Assembly (NCBI GenBank): GCA_963814955.1
Contig: CAWFEX010000012.1
Span: 124,001-188,000 of the forward strand
Length of the DNA: 64,000 bases
Reading direction: 5' to 3'
DNA from: DATCJA01 sp963814955
GTDB lineage: Bacteria; Acidobacteriota; Vicinamibacteria; Vicinamibacterales; UBA2999
The translations under genes were made by a program, and so were the position numbers. Of the stretch, positions 26,283 through 35,315 are shown piece after piece (positions within the stretch are counted from its first letter, which is position 1; every line of letters starts with the position of its first letter). Below the pieces are notes generated by a model that searched no databases, had not been told where the DNA came from, and worked only from the letters and a program-made list of their open reading frames with translations.

Positions 26283-28489
26283 CGTTGTTCAGGGAATCGG
26301 TCGCGCGGATGATCACCGCGCGCGCCGCCACGTCACCTTCCAGAATCAGATCGAACTGCTCGAACCGCGAATCGGCAATGCCGTCCTTCGGATAAACGGC
26401 CTGCCACCGGTCTCCATCGAGCGAGAACTCGACTTTCTGAACCGACGAATCGGCGTCGCGAACATCGAACGACACCGTCACGCGACCACCGTTGCGACTC
26501 ACGCCTGTGACTGTCACGGCCGGCGGCGTGTTGTCGATTTCGAATGTCGTGCTTTCCATCGAACCTGCGAGCGCCGCGTCCGGCGAGTTTGAGGGGAGAT
26601 CGGATGCAAGGACCTGCACGACGTAGCGGCCGTTTGGCACCGACGTTGTGTCCCACACGAAGATTTCATCCCTGAGGCCGCGCCTGAGCGTTTTCCAACT
26701 CGTTTCACCTTCGCGCCGATAGAGCACGTCGTAGATCATTTCATCGCGGTTGTCGTCCTCGGCGCGCCAGACGAACGTGAGCAGGCCCCGCTGATATGCG
26801 CGCCGTCCCAACGCAGGTCCGCCAGTGGCACCCGGGGCAGGGGCGTTCTGCACGGCCGCGCGTCGGTCGGGTGTCTCGCCTTCAAAACCGGCGATCTCGG
26901 GTTCGCCGGTTGGAAACGGCCGCTGGAAGACGGTACCGGGCGGATGGATCGTGATCGACGAAACACGAGGTCTTGCGTTGCGCGGCAAGTACGCTGCCGT
27001 CACGGAGGTGAGCACCGGCGCCTGATCGCGGTCGGCCGCCAGTACGGCGCGCCACTGCAGATACCGCGCGCGCGGACTTACGATCGACGTTCCATTCGGG
27101 TCCGCGTACGCGGCGCTCCAGTCGCTCCACGTTTCATCAGCGGTCCGCGTGTTGCCGGAGCGGGTCGAGATTTCGACCTTCGTCCCGGTCGGTACCGATG
27201 CCTGCCACTTGATCGCTCCCCAGGTGGCGACCGACTGCGCGTCCCTCACATCGGAGGTGTACGTTCCGCGGCCCGCGCGCGTCGCCGACAGGCGCAGCAC
27301 TTTGCCGGGGTTCGATGTGGCGAAGAGCACGCGTCCCGTACGGTCGGGTAGTAGCGCCGTTATCTGCTGGACCGTCGCTCGCGCCACGAGCGTCGGCTGG
27401 AGGGGATCGCCTGAAAGGCGATAGATCTTTCCCTCGTTCCCGGTGGCCACCAGCACAGCTCCGTCATTTTCGAACGCGACGTCATATGGCGCATCTTCGC
27501 GGAGCTGCCATATGAGGTCCGAGACGCCGTCGGGCATGATGCGATAGATCGCGCCCGTGCCGAGGCTCTGCGTCCCCCTCGGTGCCGGTGCAGCCGGGGT
27601 GGCCTGCATGGGAGCTGGCGTCGGCCGCTATCGTGATCGACACGACCTCGGTCGAAACCGACGCAATCGGCGGCGCGGGCGGCGGTTCGGGAGCCTGCGA
27701 CGGTGCGCGCTCTGGCGGCTGGGCGCCGCGACCGGTCACCGCGGCCGCATAAATATCGCCCTTCGAGTCGACACGAAGCGCGCGAATCTCGTTGTAGGGA
27801 GAATCGAGCAGCACGAACGGCTTGCCGGCCGCATCCAGCTGGAACACGCGGCCGGGCGACTCCGTGCCCGCGAGGAGCCGCTGCCCGCGATCGAAGGCGA
27901 GCGTCATGACGTGCGTGGCCTTCGTGTTGTAGAACGGCGCACCTTTTCCGTCCGGCGCGATCTTGTAGATCTGCCCCTTGTCGCCCGTGCCCGCGAAGAC
28001 ATTTCCCGCCGAATCGACGATCAGGCTCCAGATGTAACGGTCTGGAGGATCGAAGAGTACCGTGCTCTTTCCGGCCGCGTCGATCCTGTAAATCCTGCCG
28101 TCGGGCGATGTGGCGGCATAGATGCCCCCGTTCGGCGCGAGGGCGATCGCGTGAACTTCCAGTTCTTCCGCGTCGAAGAAGACGGCGCTCTTGCCGTCGG
28201 CATCAATGCGAAACACCTGCCCTTCGTTTCCGGTTCCGGCGAAGGACGAGCCATCCGGTGCGCTCACAAGCGTCCATAGGAATGGCGCGCTCGATTCGTA
28301 TACCGGCGCGACGGCTGGACCCAGGGTGAGGCGGCCGTAGGGATCGATCGACAGGTTCTCGACGTCACCCTGAAGGAACTCGGCCTCAGTGGACACCTGC
28401 CAGAAAGTCGGAAGAGCAGCGTAGCCAACGGACACGACGAGGCAGGCGAACAGCAGCGCGATGACGGTTCGCTTCAGGAGAATGCTCAT
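26236..28489 (-). CDS. Secreted beta-propeller protein with Ig-like C-terminus, one frame break
   Basis: About 750 residues in two frames joined near 27610. After a signal peptide (VIALLFACLVVSVGYAALP) come repeated blades: GQVFRIDADGKSAVFFD, GRIYRIDAAGKSTVLFDPP, GQIYKIAPDGKGAPFY, GRVFQLDAAGKPFVLLDSP, GAIYRIMPDGVSDLIWQLR and GKVLRLSATRAGRGTY. The C-terminal half has WSDWSAAYADPNG and beta-sandwich text (TSVPNGRYVVQVLASDLPSN, TPPAVTVTGVSRNGGRVTVS). A binding or scaffold role at the cell surface is likely. Its ATG lies 22 bases downstream of the S55 peptidase stop, suggesting an operon. Confidence 0.75.
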
Positions 28490-28511
28490 AAATGAAAGCG
28501 TGTCTAGAGGA

Positions 28512-30378
28512 TCATTCCTCGATTGGCACCGACAACGTGCGTGAGCCGATGATCGCGTACTCGGTTGCGATGTCCCACTCGCCGAGCACGGCGTTCTGCA
28601 GCGGTCGGAAGCTGCCGCCGTTGCGATCAGACTCGAGAACGGCCATGACCGAGGGTGGGAGCGACGACAGCGATTCGCCCTTGACGACGGCCCCCTGATC
28701 GCGACCGAGCACCCGCACGTAGAGCCTGTTGTTCTTCCGCGCGTTGTTCAGGACGCGCATCATCTGGTTCAAATCGCGTGTTTGCAGAGGCTGCACCTGC
28801 AGCTCCTGCGCTTCCCATCGCGAAAGCCGCGTTCCATCGCTGACCATGATGGAGACCGAGCCGCGGGCGCTCGGCGGAATATCAACCGGGACGGTCCTGG
28901 TGATCTCTTCGCCCCGGTACGTCCGCACGAGTACCTTGAGGTCGACCCGGGAACCGGGCTTGATTCGATTCCCATCGATCCACACGCGCTCGAGCGTCGC
29001 GCTCCGAGGCTGCTCGCTCGCGTCGATCTCCAGGTCCAGCCGTTCGAGCTCGACGTCCTCGAACGCGTTGCGCAGCAACACGTTGATAGGCGCAACCACA
29101 TACGCGGCAGCGCCAATCGACGGCTGATCGCCGGTGAAGAGATCCTCGAAGGCCACGTTCCCATAATTCCTGATCGATGCCGCGCCCCGGACCACGTAGC
29201 TGGCAGCGCCGTTCTGACGTTCGTATGACGTCAGCGTGTTGACGATCGAAAGGTATGCGAGGAGCGGCGTAAAGAGCTGGTCGTTCACCATTGACATGTT
29301 GAACGTCTTCTTCGTGCCGCGGTCCGATGTCAGGCTGATGCGGACGGGGATAAGTGCGGGGCCAGGCCCGAGCGTGCCGGCGATCGTGGTAGCGCGGTCT
29401 TGTTGCACCGTGCCGATCACTTCGCCAGTGCTCGCAATTTTCATCGAGTTGGCGAGACTCGGCAGCAGCGTGTGCACGTAGGCACGCGTCATCGGGAACT
29501 GCGTCGGTCCCAGACCGTAGAACGGGTGGCCGAACGCATACACGCGCCGGCCATCGACTTCCGTCACCGTTCCGGTGGCCCCGAGTTCGAGATCGCCGCT
29601 CATGAGCGCGACGCCGACCGGGTCGCCAGGCCGAAGCGGTTGCGCGGACGCGGAGCCGCCGTTCGACTGAGCGAGCGCGGCGACGGCGGAGCCGGCCATG
29701 ACTGGAACGAACCCCTGGTCACTGAATGCCGACGCGATGGGATCGATCACGCCCGGATCGAATCCGCCGAGCGTCAGCGGCGTTGCGATCGGCCGCAGCA
29801 GCGTGCCGATGCCTGGGTTCAACCCGGTCCCGCCAAATACCTGGACATCGGCTGCGCTGTCGGCAAACGGACGTGCCCAGCTGAACGCCTGGCGAAGAGA
29901 CGCGCGGAGGCTCTCGGGTGTGAGCGGCATCTGCAATTCGACCCGTGCGGCTGCGCGGCGCGGTGCCGCGAACGTTGCCGCCTCGGTCATTTCGCCAATC
30001 GGCGTGATCCCGGCGATCGGTTCCTTCGAAAACTGCCCGAGGGAATACGACACCGCGCCAACCATGCGGCCGTCGATATACACGGGACTGCCGCTCATGC
30101 CGGCGATCACACCGGTGTTCGCGAGGGGGCCGCCCTCGAGTCGCGCGAGAATCAGATTCCGGCGAGGCCCGATGACGTTGCGCAGGACGCCAAGAATGTG
30201 GACCTTGAACTCATCGAGCCGGTCTCCCTCGAAAACGGTCTTGCCCACTCCCACCATGCCCGGTTTCAGTTCGTCTACGGGGAATGTGGCACTCTGACCG
30301 ATCAGGCCGGTCGCAAGGTACAAAAAGTAGAGCCAACGTACAGGCAAGCAGTTTCGCAATCATAGGCTGGTGACTCAT
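28512..30378 (-). CDS. SpoIVB-like (S55) serine peptidase family protein, one frame break
   Basis: About 620 residues. ATG 30378 opens a signal peptide (MIAKLLACTLALLFVP). After a shift near 30310 the text FPVDELKPGMVGVGKTVFEGDRLDEFKVHILGVLRN leads into the S55 motif GVIAGMSGSPVYIDGRMVGAVSYS, with the nucleophile Ser in MSGSP. YAFGHPFYGLGPTQFPM follows. The remaining 300 residues are beta-rich. In Firmicutes SpoIVB cleaves a membrane partner to activate sigma-K. Acidobacterial relatives are exported and uncharacterised. Placement next to an ECF sigma/anti-sigma pair makes a signalling protease conceivable, but no substrate is known. Confidence 0.8.
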
Positions 30379-30441
30379 CTTGAAGATACGGGTAAACCGC
30401 TGAAACTGCAAGGCCCTGCGGGAACGGCTGATGTGCGGCGG

Positions 30442-30471
30442 TTGACAGAGGGAAAACGGCCGGAGTACAGT
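30442..30471 (+). promoter_or_regulatory. Promoter of the aromatic amino acid operon
   Basis: TTGACA (30442-30447), an 18-base spacer and TACAGT (30466-30471), close to the sigma-70 consensus. Predicted transcription start near 30478, about 15 bases before the leader peptide ATG, so the leader RNA would be short and immediately translated, as in proteobacterial trp leaders. Confidence 0.65.
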
Positions 30472-30492
30472 TTTGGCTCGGTTTTGAGACTG

Positions 30493-30585
30493 ATGCCGGA
30501 GCGCTTTACCTTCTTCGTCGCGCCGAGCTACGCCAGCTACTGGTGGTGGTATCGGACTGTGACTGAGGGGGCACGCGCCGTCTAA
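30493..30585 (+). CDS. Leader peptide of the aromatic/trp operon
   Basis: A 30-codon open frame. It holds three Phe codons at positions 5, 7 and 8 (FTFF), Tyr at 13, 16 and 20, and three consecutive Trp codons at 17-19 (TGGTGGTGG, 30541-30549), reading SYASYWWWY. Such density of all three aromatic residues in 30 codons, directly between a promoter and a terminator upstream of aro/trp genes, marks it as an attenuation leader peptide (equivalent to trpL). Scarce charged tRNA-Trp, and probably tRNA-Phe or tRNA-Tyr, would stall the ribosome. No strong Shine-Dalgarno is seen. Confidence 0.85.
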   Translation: MPERFTFFVAPSYASYWWWYRTVTEGARAV

Positions 30586-30653
30586 GACTCAAGCGCACAC
30601 TTAGCGAACCAACGCCTCTTCAGCCATCCGGTTGGAGAGGCGTTTTTGTTTTT
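30561..30653 (+). promoter_or_regulatory. Ribosome-mediated transcription attenuator (antiterminator/terminator switch)
   Basis: GACTGAGGGGGC (30561-30572), inside the 3' half of the leader peptide frame, can pair with GCCTCTTCAGCC (30614-30625) over 12 positions with two G-U pairs and one mismatch, forming an antiterminator. The latter segment is also the 5' arm of the downstream terminator. A ribosome stalled on the Trp codons (30541-30549) leaves 30561 onward free and favours readthrough. A ribosome reaching the stop codon at 30583 covers 30561-30572 and favours termination. A separate 1:2 pause hairpin was not resolved. Confidence 0.8.
30611..30653 (+). terminator. Rho-independent attenuator terminator
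   Basis: Perfect 9-bp stem AACGCCTCT (30611-30619) / AGAGGCGTT (30636-30644) with a 16-base loop that holds a small CCA/TGG inner stem, followed by TTTTTGTTTTT. The 3' arm also contains GGAGAGG, the only Shine-Dalgarno candidate of the aroD-aroE gene, so folding may hide it too. Confidence 0.85.
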
Positions 30654-30654
30654 G

Positions 30655-32109
30655 ATGAGCACTTCGAGGCTCTGCGAAACGGTGACTGGCGCCACGATGA
30701 CGGAGCTCGTAGCGGCTCGCGATGCAGCCGTCCACGCCGACATGGTGGAACTGCGTCTCGACGGCGTCGCCAATCCGGACGTGGCGCAGGCACTTCGCGA
30801 CCGGCGCGTCCCGGTCGTGGTGACCTGCCGCCCGACGTGGGAGGGTGGCCGATTCGAGGGCAGCGAAGAGGAACGACGCCGACTGCTGAGCGACGCGTTC
30901 GCGTTCGGTGCCGAGCACGTCGATATCGAGTGGCGTGCAAACTTCGACGACCTCATCCGTACGCATGCCTCCCGGGCCGTTGTTTCGTCCCACGACTTCG
31001 CAGGCGTACCCGGCGATCTATGTGCCCGGGCGCGTGCAATGCGCGCAACGGGTGCAGCGGTCATCAAGGTTGCGATCAGCGCCGCGCGGCTGTCGGACAC
31101 GCTCGCGTTGCTCGATATTGCCAAGGACGGTGGCGCCGTCGTTGTTGGAATGGGCGCGGCGGGCGTTCCGAGTCGGCTGCTTGCCGCGCGGTTCGGGTCT
31201 CTTTGGACGTACGCCGGAGCTGGAGTCGCGCCGGGACAAGTCCCAGCCGCCGACATGGTCGGCCGATTCCGATTTCGGACTGTCGGGCCCGCGACCGCCC
31301 TCTACGGCGTCGTCGGCGACAACGTGATGCACTCGTTCTCGCCCGCAATGCACAATGCCGCATTCACGGCGGCTCGCCTCGACGCGGTTTACGTGCCGCT
31401 CCGCGCGGCGGACTTCGATGATTTCCTGACCTTTACCGATGCGCTGGGCATTGCAGGCGCCAGCGTCACGATCCCGTTCAAGGAGGACGCACTGCGTATC
31501 TCGAGCAGCGCTGATGAGTTGACACGGCGCGTCGGAGCGGCCAATACGCTGCACCGGCAGGCTGACGGATGGCGGGCAACGAATACAGACGTCGACGGGT
31601 TTCTCGATTCGCTGGAGGCTGCTGTTGAAGGGGGCGGGCTCGCCCGCGCAAGGGCATCGGTGCTCGGCGCAGGCGGAGCCGCCCGGGCCGTCATCGTGGC
31701 CCTCGTGTCGAGAGGGGCTGTCGTTACCGTGCACGCACGGCGGAACGAACAGGCCAGGAAGGTCGCGGCATCGCTCGGCGCGCAGGTCGGACCGTGGCCA
31801 CCCGCGGGTGGATCGTGGGACCTGCTCGTCAATTGCACACCGCTCGGCAGCCTTGCGGAGGCGGACGCATCACCGCTGCCGGAGGGACCCTTTGATGGAC
31901 ATGTCGTATACGACCTGACATATGGACGACAGCCCTCGCCGCTCATCCGCGAAGCACAGCGCGCGGGCTGTGTGACTCTGAACGGCTTGCCGATGCTCGT
32001 GGCGCAGGCCGAGCGGCAGTTCGAATGGTGGATCGGACAGCGTCCTCCTGCAGGTGCGATGAAGGCGGCTGTGGCTCGTGAGGTCATGGGGGGCGATGCA
32101 TGCGCGTGA
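30655..32109 (+). CDS. aroDE: Bifunctional 3-dehydroquinate dehydratase / shikimate dehydrogenase
   Basis: A 484-residue fusion. Residues 1-215 are type I dehydroquinase (AroD): MVELRLDGVAN, the catalytic His in VVSSHDFAG and the Schiff-base Lys in AAVIKVAISA. Residues 220-480 are shikimate dehydrogenase (AroE): LYGVVGDNVMHSFSPAMHNAAF, SVTIPFKE with the catalytic Lys, NTDVDGF, the NADP-binding LGAGGAARAVIVAL and the final QAERQFEWWIGQRP. Together they catalyse steps three and four of the shikimate pathway. ATG 30655 lies directly behind the terminator T-run. A TTG at 30646 is in frame and better spaced from GGAGAGG. The gene overlaps trpE by 10 bases. Confidence 0.9.
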   Translation: MSTSRLCETVTGATMTELVAARDAAVHADMVELRLDGVANPDVAQALRDRRVPVVVTCRPTWEGGRFEGSEEERRRLLSDAFAFGAEHVDIEWRANFDDLIRTHASRAVVSSHDFAGVPGDLCARARAMRATGAAVIKVAISAARLSDTLALLDIAKDGGAVVVGMGAAGVPSRLLAARFGSLWTYAGAGVAPGQVPAADMVGRFRFRTVGPATALYGVVGDNVMHSFSPAMHNAAFTAARLDAVYVPLRAADFDDFLTFTDALGIAGASVTIPFKEDALRISSSADELTRRVGAANTLHRQADGWRATNTDVDGFLDSLEAAVEGGGLARARASVLGAGGAARAVIVALVSRGAVVTVHARRNEQARKVAASLGAQVGPWPPAGGSWDLLVNCTPLGSLAEADASPLPEGPFDGHVVYDLTYGRQPSPLIREAQRAGCVTLNGLPMLVAQAERQFEWWIGQRPPAGAMKAAVAREVMGGDACA

Positions 32110-33566
32110 CGACGTTCGATCAATTCCGGGAGCTGGCCAGCGCGGCACGTTCGTCCCGGTGTGCAAGGAGATCGTCGCCGATCTCCTTACGCCTGTGTCG
32201 GCGTTTCTGAAAATCGCGGAGCACTCACATTACGCGTTCCTGCTCGAGTCAGTCGAGGGCGGCGAGCAGGTTGGACGCTACTCGTTTCTCGGCAAGGATC
32301 CCTTCCTCGTTCTGCGATCGCGGGGCGGTCGGACGATTGTCGATCGCGCAGGGGAAACCTCGGAATCAGGTGAGCCGTTCATCGGCGCGCTGCGCAATTT
32401 GATGGCGGGTCTGCATTCCCCGTTCGTGCCAGGATTGCCGCGTTTTACCGGCGGGGCGGTCGGATATCTGGGATACGACGCCGCTGCCTGGTTCGAGCCC
32501 GTGCGTCTGCAGTCCGCCACGGCCGTGGAAGACGAGGCGGGGTTCATGCTGTTCGATACCGTCCTTGCGTTCGATCACGTGCGGCATCGAATCCTGATTA
32601 TCGCGAACGCGCGCATCACTGGCGACGACGACCTCGAATCGCTGTATCAGTTCGCGCGCGCGAAGATCGATTTCGTCGAACGCGAGCTCGATCGGACCCT
32701 GTCCAAACCCACCACGCTCGCGGGCCGCCCTGTAGAGATTCGATCGAACGTCGCGCGCGAGGAGTTCGAGGGGATGGTTCGTACCGCGAAGGAGTACATC
32801 GCGGCGGGCGACATCTATCAGGTCGTCCTCTCGCAGCGATTCGAGACGTGCTTCGATGCCGATCCCTTCATGGCGTACCGGGCGCTTCGCCATGTGAATC
32901 CATCTCCGTACATGTACTTTCTTCGCATGGGAGACCGTGCCATCGTCGGCTCTTCACCGGAGATGCTCTGTACGCGTGGAAGGGCAGCACATCGAAACAC
33001 ACCCGATCGCCGGAACACGGCCGCGTGGAGGCACGGAAGACGAAGATGCGCGGCTCGCTGAGGAGCTCAAGCGGAACGAAAAGGAACGCGCCGAACACGT
33101 GATGCTCGTCGATCTCGGCCGGAACGATCTGGGACGCGTGTCGACGTACGGCACGGTGCGAGTGCCGACCTACATGGCGCTCGAGCGGTACTCGCACGTC
33201 ATGCACCTGGTCTCCATCGTCGAGGGGCAATTGTCCGAGCGGAACGATCGGCTTGACGCCCTTGTCGCGTGCTTTCCGGCCGGCACCGTGTCTGGTGCGC
33301 CGAAAGTGCGGGCCATGGAGATCATTGCGGAGCTGGAGAACAGGCGGCGCGGCGTCTATGCGGGCGCAGTCGGATATCTCGATTTCGCTGGCAACCTGGA
33401 TTTCTGCATCACCATCAGGACGGTAGTCATCGAGAACGGTCGTGCGTACGTCCAGGCGGGCGCGGGCATCGTCGCCGATTCGAATCCGGCGGCGGAGTAC
33501 GAAGAAACCCGCGACAAGGCGCGCGCGGTCATTCAAGCACTCGAGTTGGCGCAACGTGGACTGTAG
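32100..33566 (+). CDS. trpE: Anthranilate synthase component I, two frame breaks
   Basis: About 489 residues. It opens VTTFDQFRELAS, breaks near 32140, continues GTFVPVCKEIVADLLTPVSAFLKI and LLESVEGGEQVGRYSFLG (feedback-site region, Ser in LLES), then after a break near 32962 reads HPIAGTRPRG and TEDEDARLAEELKRNEKERAEHVMLVDLGRNDLGRV, the chorismate-binding core, and SGAPKVRAMEIIAELE. It converts chorismate and ammonia to anthranilate with TrpG. All catalytic blocks remain, so sequencing indels are more likely than loss of a gene in an otherwise intact operon. Confidence 0.85.
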
Positions 33567-33588
33567 GGGCCGACCTTCAGGTCGGCCC
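33563..33588. repeat. GTAG-flanked palindrome inside the trp operon
   Basis: GTAG, then GGGCCGACC-TTCA-GGTCGGCCC (33567-33588), a perfect 9-bp stem. It starts within the trpE stop codon and ends ten bases before the trpG ATG, so it is transcribed and could form a hairpin affecting trpG translation or mRNA stability. Confidence 0.75.
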
Positions 33589-33597
33589 GGAGACGGC

Positions 33598-34164
33598 ATG
33601 CTGTTAATGATCGACAACTACGACTCGTTTACCTACAACCTGGTGCAGTACTTCGGTGAGCTCGGGGCGGACATCCGCGTCCATCGCAACCGTGACGTCA
33701 CTGTGGAGGAGGTCGAGGCGATGCAGCCGGCGCGTATCGTCATTTCGCCGGGTCCGGGACGGCCAGAAGACGCCGGCATCACACCCGAGGTCATCCGGCG
33801 CCTTGGCCATCGAACGCCTATTCTGGGTGTGTGTCTCGGACATCAGGCGATCGGCGTCGTGTATGGGGGCACGGTCTGCCGAGCGCACACGCCGATGCAC
33901 GGCAAAACATCGACGGTTGTCCACGACGGCAAAGGCGTGTTCAGTGGCATCACGGCGCCGTTTCAGGCCGGTCGATACCATTCGCTCGTGATATCGAGCG
34001 CGGACGTGCCGGCTGATCTCGAGGTCGCCGCGCGGACGCAGGAGGACGGCACGATCATGGCGGTGCGCCATCGTGCACATCCCGTCCACGGGGTCCAGTT
34101 TCATCCCGAGTCGGTACTTACCGATGAAGGGCGGCGCATTCTGAAGAACTTCCTGGAGCTGTAA
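33598..34164 (+). CDS. trpG: Anthranilate synthase component II (glutamine amidotransferase)
   Basis: A 188-residue class I amidotransferase: MIDNYDSFTYNLVQY at the start, the oxyanion segment ISPGPGRPEDAG, the nucleophile Cys in ILGVCLGHQAIG and the His-Glu pair in GVQFHPESVLT. HGKTSTV is typical of TrpG/PabA. It supplies ammonia to TrpE. The same subunit may serve PabB for folate, since no separate pabA is visible. Separated from trpE by a palindromic repeat and from trpD by another. Confidence 0.9.
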   Translation: MLLMIDNYDSFTYNLVQYFGELGADIRVHRNRDVTVEEVEAMQPARIVISPGPGRPEDAGITPEVIRRLGHRTPILGVCLGHQAIGVVYGGTVCRAHTPMHGKTSTVVHDGKGVFSGITAPFQAGRYHSLVISSADVPADLEVAARTQEDGTIMAVRHRAHPVHGVQFHPESVLTDEGRRILKNFLEL

Positions 34165-34194
34165 GTGAAACGACGTTCATTGAAACGGGCCACA

Positions 34195-34237
34195 CCCCTC
34201 GACGTCGCTCGGGGTGCCCTGAGCAACAGTCGAAGGG
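34195..34237. repeat. Nested palindrome CCCCTCGAC...GTCGAAGGG
   Basis: Outer arms CCCCTCGAC (34195-34203) and GTCGAAGGG (34229-34237), inner arms GCTCGGGG and CCCTGAGC. A second copy of this layout is at 61234-61274. It is followed by a GAGGCACA doublet and a short tract to the trpD start. The gap of about 128 bases holds no gene. Confidence 0.65.
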
Positions 34238-34292
34238 CAGAGGCACAGAGGCACAGAGTTCATCGTGAAAAAAGTTTCTCGGGATAAGCCGC

Positions 34293-35315
34293 ATGTTTAC
34301 AGCTCTTCTGGAAAAGCTGATGCGGCATGAGGACCTCACGGAAGAAGAGGCGGCGGGCGCCATGCGCGAGGTGATGGATGGTCACGCCTCGCCCGCCTCG
34401 CTCGGCGCGCTGCTGTCGGCGCTCGTGATGAAAGGGGAGCGGCCGGCGGAAATCGTCGGATTTGCCCGCACGATGAGAGACCATGCCGTGAAGCTTTCGC
34501 GTCCCTCCGGCGACGTCTTCGACACGTGCGGCACCGGAGGCGATCGATCTGGCACGTTCAACATTTCGTCTGCGGCGGCATTGGTGGTGGCGGCGTGCGG
34601 TGTGAAGGTTGCCAAGCACGGTAATCGATCCGTCTCGAGTCGCTGCGGCAGTGCTGACGTCTTCGAGCAGCTCGGCGTCAACATCGCGGCTCCACCGCCG
34701 GTGGTCGAGCGTTCGTTGCACGACGTGAACATCGGGTTCTTCTTTGCACCGACATTCCATCCCTCGATGAAGCACGCGGCCCAGACGCGACGCGAGCTCG
34801 GAGTCCGGACGGCGTTCAATCTCCTCGGTCCGCTGACGAATCCTGCGGGGGCGCGCCGGCAGATCGTGGGTGTTCCCCGGCCGGAACTTGCCGACCTCGT
34901 TGCACGCGCGCTTTTGATGCTCGGGTCCGAGCGCGCGTGGGTGGTGCACGGTGTTGATGGCATCGACGAGATTTCGACGACTGGCTACACAAAGGTGCTG
35001 GAGTGCCGTGACGGCTCGGTCAGCACCTTTTACGTGCATCCGGCCGAGTTCGGGATCCCGAAAGCATCGCCGGTGGACTTGCAGGGTGGCGATGCCGCCC
35101 AGAACGCCGGGATTGTTCTCGACATCCTCGAAGGGAAGAAAAGCGCCGCCCGCAACGTTGTTCTGCTGAACGCCGGTGCGGCGCTGTTGGTGGCCGGGAC
35201 TGTCAGCAGCGTACGGGAAGGCATCGCGCGGGCAGCCTCGACGATCGACGGAGGCGCTGCAAAGGCAACGCTCGACAAGATGGTGCGCAGCTCACGTGAG
35301 GAGGCGGTCGCGTGA
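34293..35315 (+). CDS. trpD: Anthranilate phosphoribosyltransferase
   Basis: A 340-residue intact protein adding phosphoribose to anthranilate. The PRPP/glycine loop DTCGTGGDRSGTFNISSAAA, the KHGNRSVSSRCGSADV segment binding anthranilate and PRPP, and the acidic DGIDEIST metal motif are present in order. RTAFNLLGPLTNPA is a family signature. The gene is not fused to trpG. Its TGA overlaps the trpC GTG. Confidence 0.92.
   Translation: MFTALLEKLMRHEDLTEEEAAGAMREVMDGHASPASLGALLSALVMKGERPAEIVGFARTMRDHAVKLSRPSGDVFDTCGTGGDRSGTFNISSAAALVVAACGVKVAKHGNRSVSSRCGSADVFEQLGVNIAAPPPVVERSLHDVNIGFFFAPTFHPSMKHAAQTRRELGVRTAFNLLGPLTNPAGARRQIVGVPRPELADLVARALLMLGSERAWVVHGVDGIDEISTTGYTKVLECRDGSVSTFYVHPAEFGIPKASPVDLQGGDAAQNAGIVLDILEGKKSAARNVVLLNAGAALLVAGTVSSVREGIARAASTIDGGAAKATLDKMVRSSREEAVA

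Noticed and set aside
30370..30492. In-frame upstream extension of the leader peptide to ATG 30370
   Set aside because: It would run through the promoter hexamers and lacks aromatic clustering. The start at 30493 fits the predicted transcript.
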